Below, in pieces: positions 16,533-24,912 of a DNA stretch of 64,000 nucleotides. Each line of letters begins with the position of its first letter. The first letter of the stretch is position 1. The DNA lies in contig NZ_JAWLVI010000001.1 in assembly GCF_033100795.1 (NCBI RefSeq), positions 1-64,000 on the forward strand, read 5' to 3'. Source of the stretch: Pseudothioclava sp033100795 (GTDB lineage Bacteria; Pseudomonadota; Alphaproteobacteria; Rhodobacterales; Rhodobacteraceae). The notes beneath the pieces are model-generated. The model saw only the letters and a program-made list of their open reading frames with translations. It had not been told where the DNA came from and made no database searches. The position numbers and the translations under genes were made by a program.

Positions 16533-18479
16533 TTACGCCTTGGACCGCGCGGTGCCGGGTTGCGGCGCCGGATCGACCAGATCAAGCCCGTCAAGCAGGC
16601 TGCGCATCCGCCCGCGCTGATCTGCCGGATAGGCGGAAAGCGGCGGCAGCCCCTCGTTCAGCGCAAACAGCATCACATCGCGCGCGATCGGGGCGGCTGC
16701 GGTCGATCCGCCCCCCCCGTGTTCAACCACAACCGAGACCGCATAGCGCGGATTGTCATAAGGCGCGAAGCAAACGAACAGCGCATGGTCGCGTCGCTCC
16801 CACGGCAGATCGTCGTTCGAGATCACGCCGCGCGCGCGCTCGGCGGCGGTGATGTTGCGCACCTGACTGGTGCCGGTCTTGCCCGCCATCAGCCAGTCTT
16901 TCTCGGCGATTCGGGCGCGGCGCGCGGTGCCCGATGGGGCATTCACGACCGAGAACATCCCCTTGCGCACCTGTTCCAGCGAGGCGTCCGACAGGCCCAT
17001 ATCGGGGGCATCTGACACAGGCAGTTCGACCCCGTCGCGGGCGCGGATCAGGCGCGGGTTGACCGCCTTGCCCGAGGCGATCCGCGCGGTCATCACCGCC
17101 AGTTGCAAGGGCGAACTCAGCACATAGCCCTGACCGATCGAAGCGTTGATCGAGTCGCCAATCAGCCAGTCCTTGCCATAGCTCGCCTCTTTCCACTCTT
17201 TGTCGGGGGCGACCCCGTCGCGGACGGCCGATAGCGGCAGGTCGTGGCGCGTGCCAAAGCCAAGGCGGCGCGCCATTGCGCTCATTTTCTCGATGCCGAC
17301 CTGAAGGGCGAGCTCGTAATAAAAGACATCGCAGGATTGTTCGAGGCTTTTCACCAGCGAGACCGCCCCGTGCCCCGCGCGCTTCCAGCAGTGGAAACGG
17401 CGACCGGCGGCGTCGAAATGGCCCGGGCAATAGATCGTATCCTGCGGGCCGATGATCCCCGCTTCCATCGCGGCAAGGGCTGTGACCATTTTATAGGTCG
17501 AGCCGGGCGGATAAAGACCCTGCACCGCCTTGTCGGCCAGAGGACGGTGGTCGTCTTCCAGCAACGCCTTGTAATCGGCCGAGGAAATCCCGCGCACAAA
17601 CAGGTTTGGATCATACGACGGTGCCGAGGCGATCGCGACAATATCCCCGTTGGTCACATCCATGACGACTGCGGCCGCGGATTCATCCCCCAGACGCGCC
17701 ATCGCGAAGTTTTGCAGCCGGTAGTCGATGGTCAGTTGCAGGTTCTCGCCGGGGTTGCCCTCTTTGCGGTCGAGGTTGCGCATCTCGCGGCCCGTCGAAT
17801 TGACCTCGACGCGGCGTTGGCCCGCCTGACCGCGCAGATCGTCCTCGAGCTTGGCTTCGACGCCCAGTTTGCCAAGCTGGAACTTCGGGATACGCAGCAG
17901 CGGGTCGGGGTTTTCGATCTGGCTAAGGTCATAGTCCGAAACAGGCCCGACATAGCCGATGACATGGCCGAAATCGGCGCCGTGCGGATAGGTGCGAAAC
18001 AGCCCCACCTCGGGCGAGATACCGGGCAGGGCGGGGGCGTTGATCGCGATGCGCGAGAACTCGTCCCAGCTTAGCTGGTCGGCGATGGTGATCGGGATCG
18101 TGGGCGGGCGCTTGCGGATGTCTTCCAATAGCTCGGCAGCCTCGAGGTCGCCAATCGGGATCAGGCGACGCAACTCGGTCAGAACGCCCTCGACATCCTT
18201 GGCATCCTCGCGCGTGATGGTGACGCGGTAATTTTGCTCGTTACCCGCCAGAAGCTCGCCGTTGCGGTCGTAGATCAGGCCGCGCGTTGGCGGGATCAGC
18301 CGGATCTTGACCGAGTTTCCCTCGGCCAGAAGCCGGTATTCATCGGCGTGCTGAAGCTGCATCGAGCGCATCCGAAGCGCCAGCGTCGTGACCAGCGCGC
18401 CCTGAATTCCCCCCAGAAGAAGGGTTCGCCGCGTGATCGTCCGGCGGCTTTCGAATGTGTCTTTGGGCGATCTGCGCAT
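16533..18479 (-). CDS. mrdA: Penicillin-binding protein 2
   Basis: A 648-residue class B transpeptidase that cross-links lateral-wall peptidoglycan together with RodA. It has an N-terminal membrane anchor (about residues 18-36), a dimerisation/pedestal domain beginning IPPTRGLIYDRNG, and a transpeptidase domain with the catalytic Ser327 in PGSTYK, the SCD motif (QSCDVFYY), and K534-T-G in AGKTGTSQ. It sits between mreD and rodA in the canonical order. Confidence 0.96.
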   Translation of the reverse strand: MRRSPKDTFESRRTITRRTLLLGGIQGALVTTLALRMRSMQLQHADEYRLLAEGNSVKIRLIPPTRGLIYDRNGELLAGNEQNYRVTITREDAKDVEGVLTELRRLIPIGDLEAAELLEDIRKRPPTIPITIADQLSWDEFSRIAINAPALPGISPEVGLFRTYPHGADFGHVIGYVGPVSDYDLSQIENPDPLLRIPKFQLGKLGVEAKLEDDLRGQAGQRRVEVNSTGREMRNLDRKEGNPGENLQLTIDYRLQNFAMARLGDESAAAVVMDVTNGDIVAIASAPSYDPNLFVRGISSADYKALLEDDHRPLADKAVQGLYPPGSTYKMVTALAAMEAGIIGPQDTIYCPGHFDAAGRRFHCWKRAGHGAVSLVKSLEQSCDVFYYELALQVGIEKMSAMARRLGFGTRHDLPLSAVRDGVAPDKEWKEASYGKDWLIGDSINASIGQGYVLSSPLQLAVMTARIASGKAVNPRLIRARDGVELPVSDAPDMGLSDASLEQVRKGMFSVVNAPSGTARRARIAEKDWLMAGKTGTSQVRNITAAERARGVISNDDLPWERRDHALFVCFAPYDNPRYAVSVVVEHGGGGSTAAAPIARDVMLFALNEGLPPLSAYPADQRGRMRSLLDGLDLVDPAPQPGTARSKA

Positions 18480-18487
18480 CTGCCCCC

Positions 18488-19027
18488 CTAACGCCGCTGG
18501 CCGAAGTCATCGACCTCGCCGGGGGCGGCGCGCCGAAGCCCCAGCCCCGTATGCGAAAGTGCCACGACCAGCGGATAGGCCGCAAGCGTCGCCAGCAGGC
18601 GCAGAAGCTCCATCCCCAGGGGCACCGTGTCGGAAAACACCAGCGCGAGGATCAGATGCCGCGCCAGCACCATCACGAACCAAAGCCCGCCGATCAGAGC
18701 AATCTCCAGCAGAAAGGGCAGGTCGCGCAGGCTTTCTTCGCGCGCGCGGAGCCACTCGGTCGCCAACAACATGATCAGCGGCCAAAGCCCCAAGGGCCGC
18801 CAGAAGACCATATCCTCGACCAGATAAACCGTGACGATCAACAGCACCGGAACATAGTCGGGGCGGCGCATCAGCCATGCGAAGGTGAAGGCCATCATCA
18901 GATCGGGGCCGGGGAAGCTGTGGCCCGCGGGATTGACCGGCAAGAGCCGCAAGAACAGGATCAGCGCCGCAATCGCCAGATAAAGCAGGCGGTGAAAGGC
19001 GCGGGCTCTGGAGAGCGGATCAACCAT
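18488..19027 (-). CDS. mreD: Rod shape-determining protein MreD
   Basis: A 179-residue membrane protein with about five helices, the MreD scaffold of the elongasome. Sequence in this family is weakly conserved, so position (between mreC and mrdA) is a main argument, together with the LPGPDL.MAFTFAWLMRRPDYVP region and the hydrophobicity pattern. The start overlaps the mreC stop by 8 bases. Confidence 0.88.
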   Translation of the reverse strand: MVDPLSRARAFHRLLYLAIAALILFLRLLPVNPAGHSFPGPDLMMAFTFAWLMRRPDYVPVLLIVTVYLVEDMVFWRPLGLWPLIMLLATEWLRAREESLRDLPFLLEIALIGGLWFVMVLARHLILALVFSDTVPLGMELLRLLATLAAYPLVVALSHTGLGLRRAAPGEVDDFGQRR

Positions 19028-19895
19028 CCTCGCCCCCGGTTTCGGGCGGGATCAGCGCACCGGGGTCCGTCAGGCGCTCTTTTGGATGGGTGCGCAGAAC
19101 ACGAACGAAATCAAGCTGTTCGTAATCGGCCTTCAGACGAACCCGAAGCCGCCCGTCGCGCGTTTCCATCACCTCTCCCACCGGAAGACCCGTCGGGAAT
19201 ACACCGCCATCACCCGAGGAAATCACGCGGTCTCCGGGGCGGACCAGCTCGGGGTTGACCAGAAATTCGACCGGCGGAAAGCGCGAGTTATCGCCCGAGA
19301 CAATCGCGCGCTGGCCCGAGGGCATGATCGTCACCGGAATGCGCGAGGAGCTGTCGGTCAGCAAAAGCACGCGGCTTGTTGCGTCCCCGACGCCCGAGAT
19401 GCGGCCCACCAGCCCCAGCCCGTCCACCGCCGCCCAGCCATCCACAATCCCGTCGCGCCCGCCAATGTTCAGCATCACCGACTGGTGAAACGGAGAGCCG
19501 CTGTCGGTCAGCACAACGCCCGAGATCGAGGTCAGCTTCGGATCAAGCCGCAGGTTGTTCAGCGCACGCAGCTTGGCGTTTTGCTGCTCAAGCTGGACAG
19601 CAGCCTCTTCCCAGCTTTCGATCCGGCGCAATTCGCGGCGAAGCTCCTGATTTTGCTCATAGATGCGGGTATAGGACTGGAACGAGGCGATCATGTCGAT
19701 CGCCTTGGTTACGGGCACCATCGCCCAATCGAAGGTCGGCACAAAGCGGTCGATGAACTTGGCGCGCAGGCGCTCGGCGCGGGGGCTGTCGATGCGCCAG
19801 AACAGGAAGACGGCGGTCAACAGGAGTATCAGCACCGCAATCAGAATGCGGCGCAGCGGGCCTGTGAAATCCTCGTCTTCGCGGTTTGTCGCCAC
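19020..19895 (-). CDS. mreC: Rod shape-determining protein MreC
   Basis: A 291-residue bitopic protein with one N-terminal membrane helix (about residues 13-30), a coiled coil (about 70-105, LRRELRRIESWEEAAVQLEQ) and a two-barrel periplasmic domain with VVLTDSGSPFHQSVMLNIG.RDGI and GDRVISSGDGGVFP.GLPVG signatures. It links MreB filaments to PBP2/RodA. It is second in the mreBCD operon. Confidence 0.95.
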   Translation of the reverse strand: MATNREDEDFTGPLRRILIAVLILLLTAVFLFWRIDSPRAERLRAKFIDRFVPTFDWAMVPVTKAIDMIASFQSYTRIYEQNQELRRELRRIESWEEAAVQLEQQNAKLRALNNLRLDPKLTSISGVVLTDSGSPFHQSVMLNIGGRDGIVDGWAAVDGLGLVGRISGVGDATSRVLLLTDSSSRIPVTIMPSGQRAIVSGDNSRFPPVEFLVNPELVRPGDRVISSGDGGVFPTGLPVGEVMETRDGRLRVRLKADYEQLDFVRVLRTHPKERLTDPGALIPPETGGEDG

Positions 19896-19935
19896 CTATG
19901 CCTCCACCAAATGCCGGGCGCGCGGCTAGGGGGTT

Positions 19936-20973
19936 TTAGCTGTCGTAGTCGATGACATGGCGCAGCTGCTTTTCGTATTCCAGCGCCTTGCCCGTGCCTA
20001 AAGCCACACAATTGAGCGACTGGTCCGCGATCGAGATCGACAGCCCCGTCTGCTCGCGCAGCGCCAGATCAAGCTCGCCCAAAAGCGCGCCGCCGCCGGT
20101 CAGCATGACGCCGCGATCCACGATGTCTGCGGCCAGATCGGGGGGCGTGGTTTCCAACGCCTGCATCACCGCGTCGCAGATCTGCTGCACGGGTTCAGCC
20201 AGAGCTTCGGCGATCTGCGCCTGGTTGATCTCGACCTCTTTCGGGACGCCGTTCAGCAGGTCGCGCCCGCGCACCATCAGGCTGATGCCGCGCCCGTCGT
20301 CGGGCATACGTGCGGTGCCGATGGTGGTCTTGATGCGCTCGGCGGTGGCTTCGCCGACCAGAAGGTTCATGTTGCGGCGCAGATACGAGACAACGGCCTC
20401 GTCCATGCGGTCACCGCCTACGCGCACCGAGCGGGCGTAAACGATGTCGCCAAGCGAGAGCACCGCAACCTCGGTCGTGCCGCCGCCGATGTCGACAACC
20501 ATTGAGCCGGTGGGGTCGGTGATCGGCATACCGGCGCCAATGGCAGCGGCGATAGGCTCGGCAATCAGGCCCGCGCGGCGCGCACCGGCAGACAGAACCG
20601 ACTGGCGGATCGCGCGTTTTTCAACAGGGGTCGCGCCATGGGGAACACAAACGATAACCTTGGGTTTCGAGAAGGTCGTGCGGCGGTGCACCTTGCGGAT
20701 GAAGTGCTTGATCATCTCTTCGGCGGAGTCGAAATCCGCGATCACACCGTCGCGCATCGGGCGGATGGCCTCGATCGAACCGGGGGTGCGGCCGAGCATC
20801 AGCTTGGCGTCCTCGCCGACAGCCAGAACCTGTTTTTTGCCGTCTTTGACGTGATAGGCGACGACCGAAGGCTCGTTCAGGATGATCCCCTTGCCCTTGA
20901 CATAGACCAGCGTGTTCGCGGTCCCGAGGTCAATCGCCATATCGGACGAAAAAATCCCGCCAAGTCCCTTCAT
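19936..20973 (-). CDS. mreB: Rod shape-determining actin homologue MreB
   Basis: A 345-residue actin-like ATPase that organises lateral cell-wall synthesis. Motifs are the phosphate 1 loop (SSDMAIDLGTANTLVYVKG), phosphate 2 (VVDIGGGTTEVAVLSLG) and the adenosine motif (LTGGGALLG). It is the first gene of the operon mreB-mreC-mreD-mrdA-rodA-ghrA. A 311-base non-coding region with no other gene precedes it. Confidence 0.97.
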   Translation of the reverse strand: MKGLGGIFSSDMAIDLGTANTLVYVKGKGIILNEPSVVAYHVKDGKKQVLAVGEDAKLMLGRTPGSIEAIRPMRDGVIADFDSAEEMIKHFIRKVHRRTTFSKPKVIVCVPHGATPVEKRAIRQSVLSAGARRAGLIAEPIAAAIGAGMPITDPTGSMVVDIGGGTTEVAVLSLGDIVYARSVRVGGDRMDEAVVSYLRRNMNLLVGEATAERIKTTIGTARMPDDGRGISLMVRGRDLLNGVPKEVEINQAQIAEALAEPVQQICDAVMQALETTPPDLAADIVDRGVMLTGGGALLGELDLALREQTGLSISIADQSLNCVALGTGKALEYEKQLRHVIDYDS

Positions 20974-21284
20974 GATGCATCCCCATCCCGTTCAAAACCG
21001 ATTACTTCCACGACTCGCCCCCGAGCCATGATTTTAGCCCGTATATTCAAATGGGGCTTGTCGGGGAAGGGGATTCCCCGTGCGCCGAGTGGCTTCGGGC
21101 AAGGGATTGCCGAGCATGAAATCGGAGATGTCACAAATCGAACTTTTAGGGCGAGTTTAGCCGTATTTTTAGCCAACAAATTGCATTTAACCGAGAACTC
21201 ACGAAAGCGTCAGTTCCGGGCCTGTAAAGCGGAAACAGGACACCCCGAGGGGCGCCCTGTTATCTGGACGGTGCTGCAATCCGC
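20974..21284. other. Non-coding region between leuA and mreB
   Basis: This 311-base stretch has no supported gene. It holds the leuA terminator hairpin (21234-21261), a 7-bp hairpin CGGGGAA/TTCCCCG at 21062-21080 within the likely mreB leader, and an A/T-richer block (about 21120-21190) in which the mreB promoter probably lies. I could not choose a single -35/-10 pair with confidence. Confidence 0.5.
21234..21261 (-). terminator. Hairpin terminator after leuA
   Basis: The arms AACAGG (21234-21239) and CCTGTT (21256-21261) enclose a second pairing of CCCC with GGGG, giving a long imperfect stem 24 bases beyond the leuA stop. The T tract on the minus strand is weak. Confidence 0.5.
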
Positions 21285-22844
21285 TTAGAGTTTGAAGCTG
21301 ATCGTCTTGAGATCGGCGTCGGGAGCGGTTTTCTGGCTGCGCACCCGCAAGCGGTTGAGCGCGCCGACATAGGCTTTGACCGAAGCGAGGATCGTGTCGG
21401 TATCGGCGGCCGAACCGGACGAGAAGCGCCCGTCTTCTTCGAGGCGCACGATCACGGTGGCCTGAGCATCCGTGCCGGCAGTCACGGCCTGCACTTGATA
21501 GAGCTTGAGCCTGGCGTTGGTCGGGTAAATCTCCTTGACGCAGTTGAACACCGCGTCAACCGGACCGTCGCCCGAGCATTTCGCCGATTTCTCGGTGCCA
21601 TCGACAAGCATCTTCAGCTCGGCCTCTTGCCCGTCCGAGCCGCAGATTACGCGCAGCCATTTGACTTGCAGATAGTCGCTGTCGGTGTTCGCCGCCGAGT
21701 CCGTCATCAGCGCGATCAGGTCTTCGTCGAAGATTTCTTTCTTGCGGTCGGCCAGCGCCTTGAACCTCACGAAGACGTCGTTGAGCTGATTGTCGGCCAG
21801 ATCGAAGCCGAGCTCTTTGAGCTTGCTGCGCAGCGCCGCGCGGCCCGAGTGCTTGCCCATCGCGATATTGGTTTCGGTGATCCCGATGTCGGCGGGCTTC
21901 ATGATCTCGAAGGTCTCGACGTTCTTCAGCACGCCGTCCTGATGGATGCCGGATTCATGCAGGAAGGCGTTTTTGCCGACGATGGCCTTGTTATATTGCA
22001 CCGGAAAGCCGGAGACCTGGGCCACGCGGCGCGACAGATGCATGATTTTCGTCGTGTCGATGCCGGTTGAATAGGGCATCAGATCCTTGCGGACCCTGAG
22101 CGCCATCACGACTTCTTCAAGGGCGGTGTTGCCTGCGCGCTCGCCCAGACCGTTGATCGTGCATTCGATCTGGCGCGCGCCTGCGGTCACGGCGGCCAGC
22201 GCGTTTGCCGTCGCCATGCCGAGGTCGTTGTGACAGTGGGTCGCGAAGATCACCTCATCGGCGCCCGGCACGTTTTCCAGAAGCATCCGGATAATATCGG
22301 CGGATTCCGAAGGCAGGGTGTAGCCGACGGTGTCGGGGATGTTGATCGTGGTTGCGCCCGCTTTGATCGCGGTCTCGACCACGCGGCAGAGGTAGTCGCG
22401 CTCGGTGCGGATGGCGTCCATCGCCGACCATTGCACGTCGCCGCACAGATTGCGCGCGTGGGTCACGGTGTCGGCGATGCGCGCGATCATCTCGTCCTGG
22501 TTGAGCTTGGTGATTGCGCGGTGGCTGGGCGAGGTGCCGATGAAGGTGTGGATGCGCGGCCTGGCGGCGTTTTTCACGGCTTCCCAGCAACGGTCGATGT
22601 CTTTGTAATTCGCGCGTGAAAGTCCCGCAATCACCGAGTTTTTCGAGCGTTTCGCGATTTCGGACACGGCCGCGAAATCGCCCTCCGAGGCTATCGGGAA
22701 GCCGGCTTCGATGATGTCGACTCCCATTTCGTCAAGCAGCATCGCGATTTCGAGCTTCTCTTCGTGGGTCATGGTGGCGCCGGGCGATTGTTCGCCGTCG
22801 CGCAGCGTGGTGTCAAAAATCAGAACACGGGATTTGTCTGTCAT
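21285..22844 (-). CDS. leuA: 2-isopropylmalate synthase
   Basis: A 519-residue enzyme that condenses acetyl-CoA with 2-oxoisovalerate, the first committed step of leucine synthesis. The TIM-barrel catalytic domain starts with LIFDTTLRDGEQSPGA and has the HCHNDLGMATAN metal-binding His pair and NGLGERAGN; a C-terminal regulatory domain (about residues 390-519) is the leucine feedback site. The length matches the type I LeuA. A candidate leucine-rich leader peptide lies upstream (22960-23049), so expression may be attenuated by leucine supply. Confidence 0.96.
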   Translation of the reverse strand: MTDKSRVLIFDTTLRDGEQSPGATMTHEEKLEIAMLLDEMGVDIIEAGFPIASEGDFAAVSEIAKRSKNSVIAGLSRANYKDIDRCWEAVKNAARPRIHTFIGTSPSHRAITKLNQDEMIARIADTVTHARNLCGDVQWSAMDAIRTERDYLCRVVETAIKAGATTINIPDTVGYTLPSESADIIRMLLENVPGADEVIFATHCHNDLGMATANALAAVTAGARQIECTINGLGERAGNTALEEVVMALRVRKDLMPYSTGIDTTKIMHLSRRVAQVSGFPVQYNKAIVGKNAFLHESGIHQDGVLKNVETFEIMKPADIGITETNIAMGKHSGRAALRSKLKELGFDLADNQLNDVFVRFKALADRKKEIFDEDLIALMTDSAANTDSDYLQVKWLRVICGSDGQEAELKMLVDGTEKSAKCSGDGPVDAVFNCVKEIYPTNARLKLYQVQAVTAGTDAQATVIVRLEEDGRFSSGSAADTDTILASVKAYVGALNRLRVRSQKTAPDADLKTISFKL

Positions 22845-22879
22845 GGTCTCGTCTCATCTGTGTCTTAGCAAGGGTTTAT

Positions 22880-22949
22880 CCCGCAGGCCCGCTGTCGCCG
22901 GGGCTTCGGGTTGGTCGGGCGCTGTCCACCTCCGAGCGGTCGCGCCCGA
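22880..22949 (-). promoter_or_regulatory. Two stem-loops in the leuA leader
   Basis: On the minus strand, 11 bases after the candidate leader-peptide stop, TCGGGCGC (at 22942-22949) pairs with GCGCCCGA (at 22915-22922). A second stem follows, with GCCC/GGGC inside CCCG/CGGG (22880-22910). Tandem stems after a leucine-codon run are what an attenuator needs, but no T tract follows either one, so a Rho-independent terminator is not evident. Confidence 0.35.
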
Positions 22950-22959
22950 GGGGGCACGC

Positions 22960-23049
22960 TCAGAGGCAGCTAAGAAGAAGGAGACCGCGCACAGAGAGGC
23001 CGCGCGAATGCGCTGCCAAGGTCGAGACATATGCAAAACTCTGTGCCAT
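22960..23049 (-). CDS. Candidate leucine leader peptide upstream of leuA
   Basis: A 29-codon frame, ATG at 23047-23049 to TGA at 22960-22962, reads MAQSFAYVSTLAAH followed by SRGLSVRGLLLLSCL. Seven leucines include four in a row (CTC CTT CTT CTT, 22972-22983) near the end, as in amino-acid leader peptides that sense the pathway product. A GTG inside the frame would give the shorter MRGLLLLSCL. I see no strong ribosome-binding site for either start. The stem-loops that follow and the position 115 bases before leuA support the idea; homologous leaders would settle it. Confidence 0.4.
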   Translation of the reverse strand: MAQSFAYVSTLAAHSRGLSVRGLLLLSCL

Positions 23050-23291
23050 GCGCCGGACTATGCCGCGCGTTTTTGTGAATGAAAAGCAGAAAATGCCCGC
23101 CTCGAGCCTGAATTTTTATCGGGTCGCAGGGCAAGGCTATGCGTTTGCGCTACAGGTTCTGGGCGCGTCCGTGGCGTGCGTCTGCGGATCGTAAATGTCA
23201 CTTTTCGAACATTTCGTTGGCCAGAACCCACGAAAATCGCGCAAAAATCGTCAAAAGGCGATATTTTCCGCCGAGTGGCCGAGACACGGGC

Positions 23292-24716
23292 TTAGTTGGC
23301 GGTGGTTTCCGACGGAGCCTTGGCGGGTTCGGTCAGCTTGTCGTCGCTCCATTTGCCTGCTTCGACCTTGCCCGAGGCATAGCGCATCACGCCTTCGCCC
23401 TGCCGCTTGCCCTGCACGAAGTTGCCCTCGTAGACATCGCCATTGGCATAGGTCGCAACGCCTTTGCCGTCGATCTCGCCGTTGCGCCAGCCGCCCTCGT
23501 AGCGGAACCCGCCCGGCATTGTCAGCACACCATTGCCCGCGCGTTGGCCTGCCTCGAAGTCGCCCTCGTAGATGGTGCCGTCGGCATAGGTGGCGATGCC
23601 CTGACCGTGGCGCTGGCCGTCGGCCCAGTCCCCGTCATAGGTGTAGCCGTCGGGATAGATCATCTTGCCACGCCCATGATTGCGGGCGGCAAGGAACTGG
23701 CCCTCATAGACAAGGCCGTTCGCGTAATGCGCTGTGCCCGTGCCTTCAATCACGCCTGCGACCCATTCGCCGTCGTAATCCGAGCCGTCGGGGTAGGTGA
23801 TTTTGCCCTTTCCCTCGGGCAGGTCGTTGAGGAACTGGCCCTCGTAGACCGATCCATCCGGATAGCTGACGCGGCCTGCGCCCTCGATCCGGCCCTCGAA
23901 CCAGTCGCCGCTATAGACATAGCCGTCGGTGCCGGTGAAGGTGCCCTGGCCCTGGCGGTTGTCCATCACGAAGCCGCCGTCATAGGTGTCGCCATTGGCG
24001 TAGGTGACTTTGCCCTGGCCGTGGCGTTTGCCGTTTTGCATCTGACCTTCAAAGATGTCGCCGTTGGGTTGGGTCAGCTTGCCGTAGCCGTTCATCTGGC
24101 CGTCCACCCACATCCCTTCGTAGCTGAGACCATCCGCCATCACGAGGCGTCCTTCGCCCGCGCGCTGGCCGCCCTTCATCCGGCCCTCGTAGATCGCGCC
24201 ATCGGGGTAGGTTATCTTGCCCTTGCCCTCTTTGACGCCCTTCACCCAGTCGCCTTCATAGCGATAGCCGTTGGCGCTTTGCTGCGTGCCTTGCCCGTCA
24301 TGGAGCGCCTTTGAAAAGTGGCCGGTATAGGTCGAGCCATTGGCATACTGCGCGACGCCTTCGCCGCTGATGTCGCCGGCAAGCCACTCGCCCTCGTAGG
24401 TGCCGCCGTCGGCAAAGGTGATCTTGCCGGTGCCGTGGGGTTTGCCGCCGACGAAACCACCGACATATACCGATCCATTGGGGAAACGCGCCTGGCCTTG
24501 GCCCTGAATCAAGCCCTCGGCCCATGCGCCTTCGTATTGATAGCCCGACGGCAGGGTGTATTTGCCGTGCCCGTGCTGCTTGCCGTTTCGGAACTCGCCC
24601 TCATAAAGCCCGCCATCGTCATATTGCTTTGTAATGACCTCTTGCGCCCATGCGCCGGTGCTTGCACCGATCAGGGCGAGGGACAGGGCAAGGCTTTGCA
24701 GGTGACGAGATTTCAT
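23292..24716 (-). CDS. Exported MORN-repeat protein with 18 repeats
   Basis: A 474-residue protein with a signal peptide (MKSRHLQSLALSLALIGAST, cleavage after AWA). Residues about 38-451 form 18 consecutive 23-residue MORN repeats of the pattern YEGxWxxGxxxGxGxxxYxxG, plus a nineteenth partial copy, then a short tail. MORN repeats build an elongated beta-sheet scaffold; in eukaryotes they bind lipids and partners, while bacterial functions are mostly unknown. A periplasmic or cell-surface location is inferred from the signal peptide. It is transcribed alone, divergently from nadE. Confidence 0.88.
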   Translation of the reverse strand: MKSRHLQSLALSLALIGASTGAWAQEVITKQYDDGGLYEGEFRNGKQHGHGKYTLPSGYQYEGAWAEGLIQGQGQARFPNGSVYVGGFVGGKPHGTGKITFADGGTYEGEWLAGDISGEGVAQYANGSTYTGHFSKALHDGQGTQQSANGYRYEGDWVKGVKEGKGKITYPDGAIYEGRMKGGQRAGEGRLVMADGLSYEGMWVDGQMNGYGKLTQPNGDIFEGQMQNGKRHGQGKVTYANGDTYDGGFVMDNRQGQGTFTGTDGYVYSGDWFEGRIEGAGRVSYPDGSVYEGQFLNDLPEGKGKITYPDGSDYDGEWVAGVIEGTGTAHYANGLVYEGQFLAARNHGRGKMIYPDGYTYDGDWADGQRHGQGIATYADGTIYEGDFEAGQRAGNGVLTMPGGFRYEGGWRNGEIDGKGVATYANGDVYEGNFVQGKRQGEGVMRYASGKVEAGKWSDDKLTEPAKAPSETTAN

Positions 24717-24912
24717 GGCGTTCCTTGGTCCTTCGTGCGGCCGCGCGGGCCTGTTGCCCGAAGCCTAGTTCCTGTGCAGGGCAGTGACAAGCTTTGGCAG
24801 TGGCAGGATTTTGACAACCGCGCGAGGCGAATTTCGCCTGCGGGCGCTTCCATGTGCGCTGCGTTCTGCTAAACCGGAAGCCGATATTGCCGACCCACAG
24901 GACAAAGACCCG

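Noticed and set aside
23292..24716. Regular repeats at DNA level as a CRISPR or satellite array
   Set aside because: The 69-bp period is the codon image of the MORN protein repeat within one intact reading frame.
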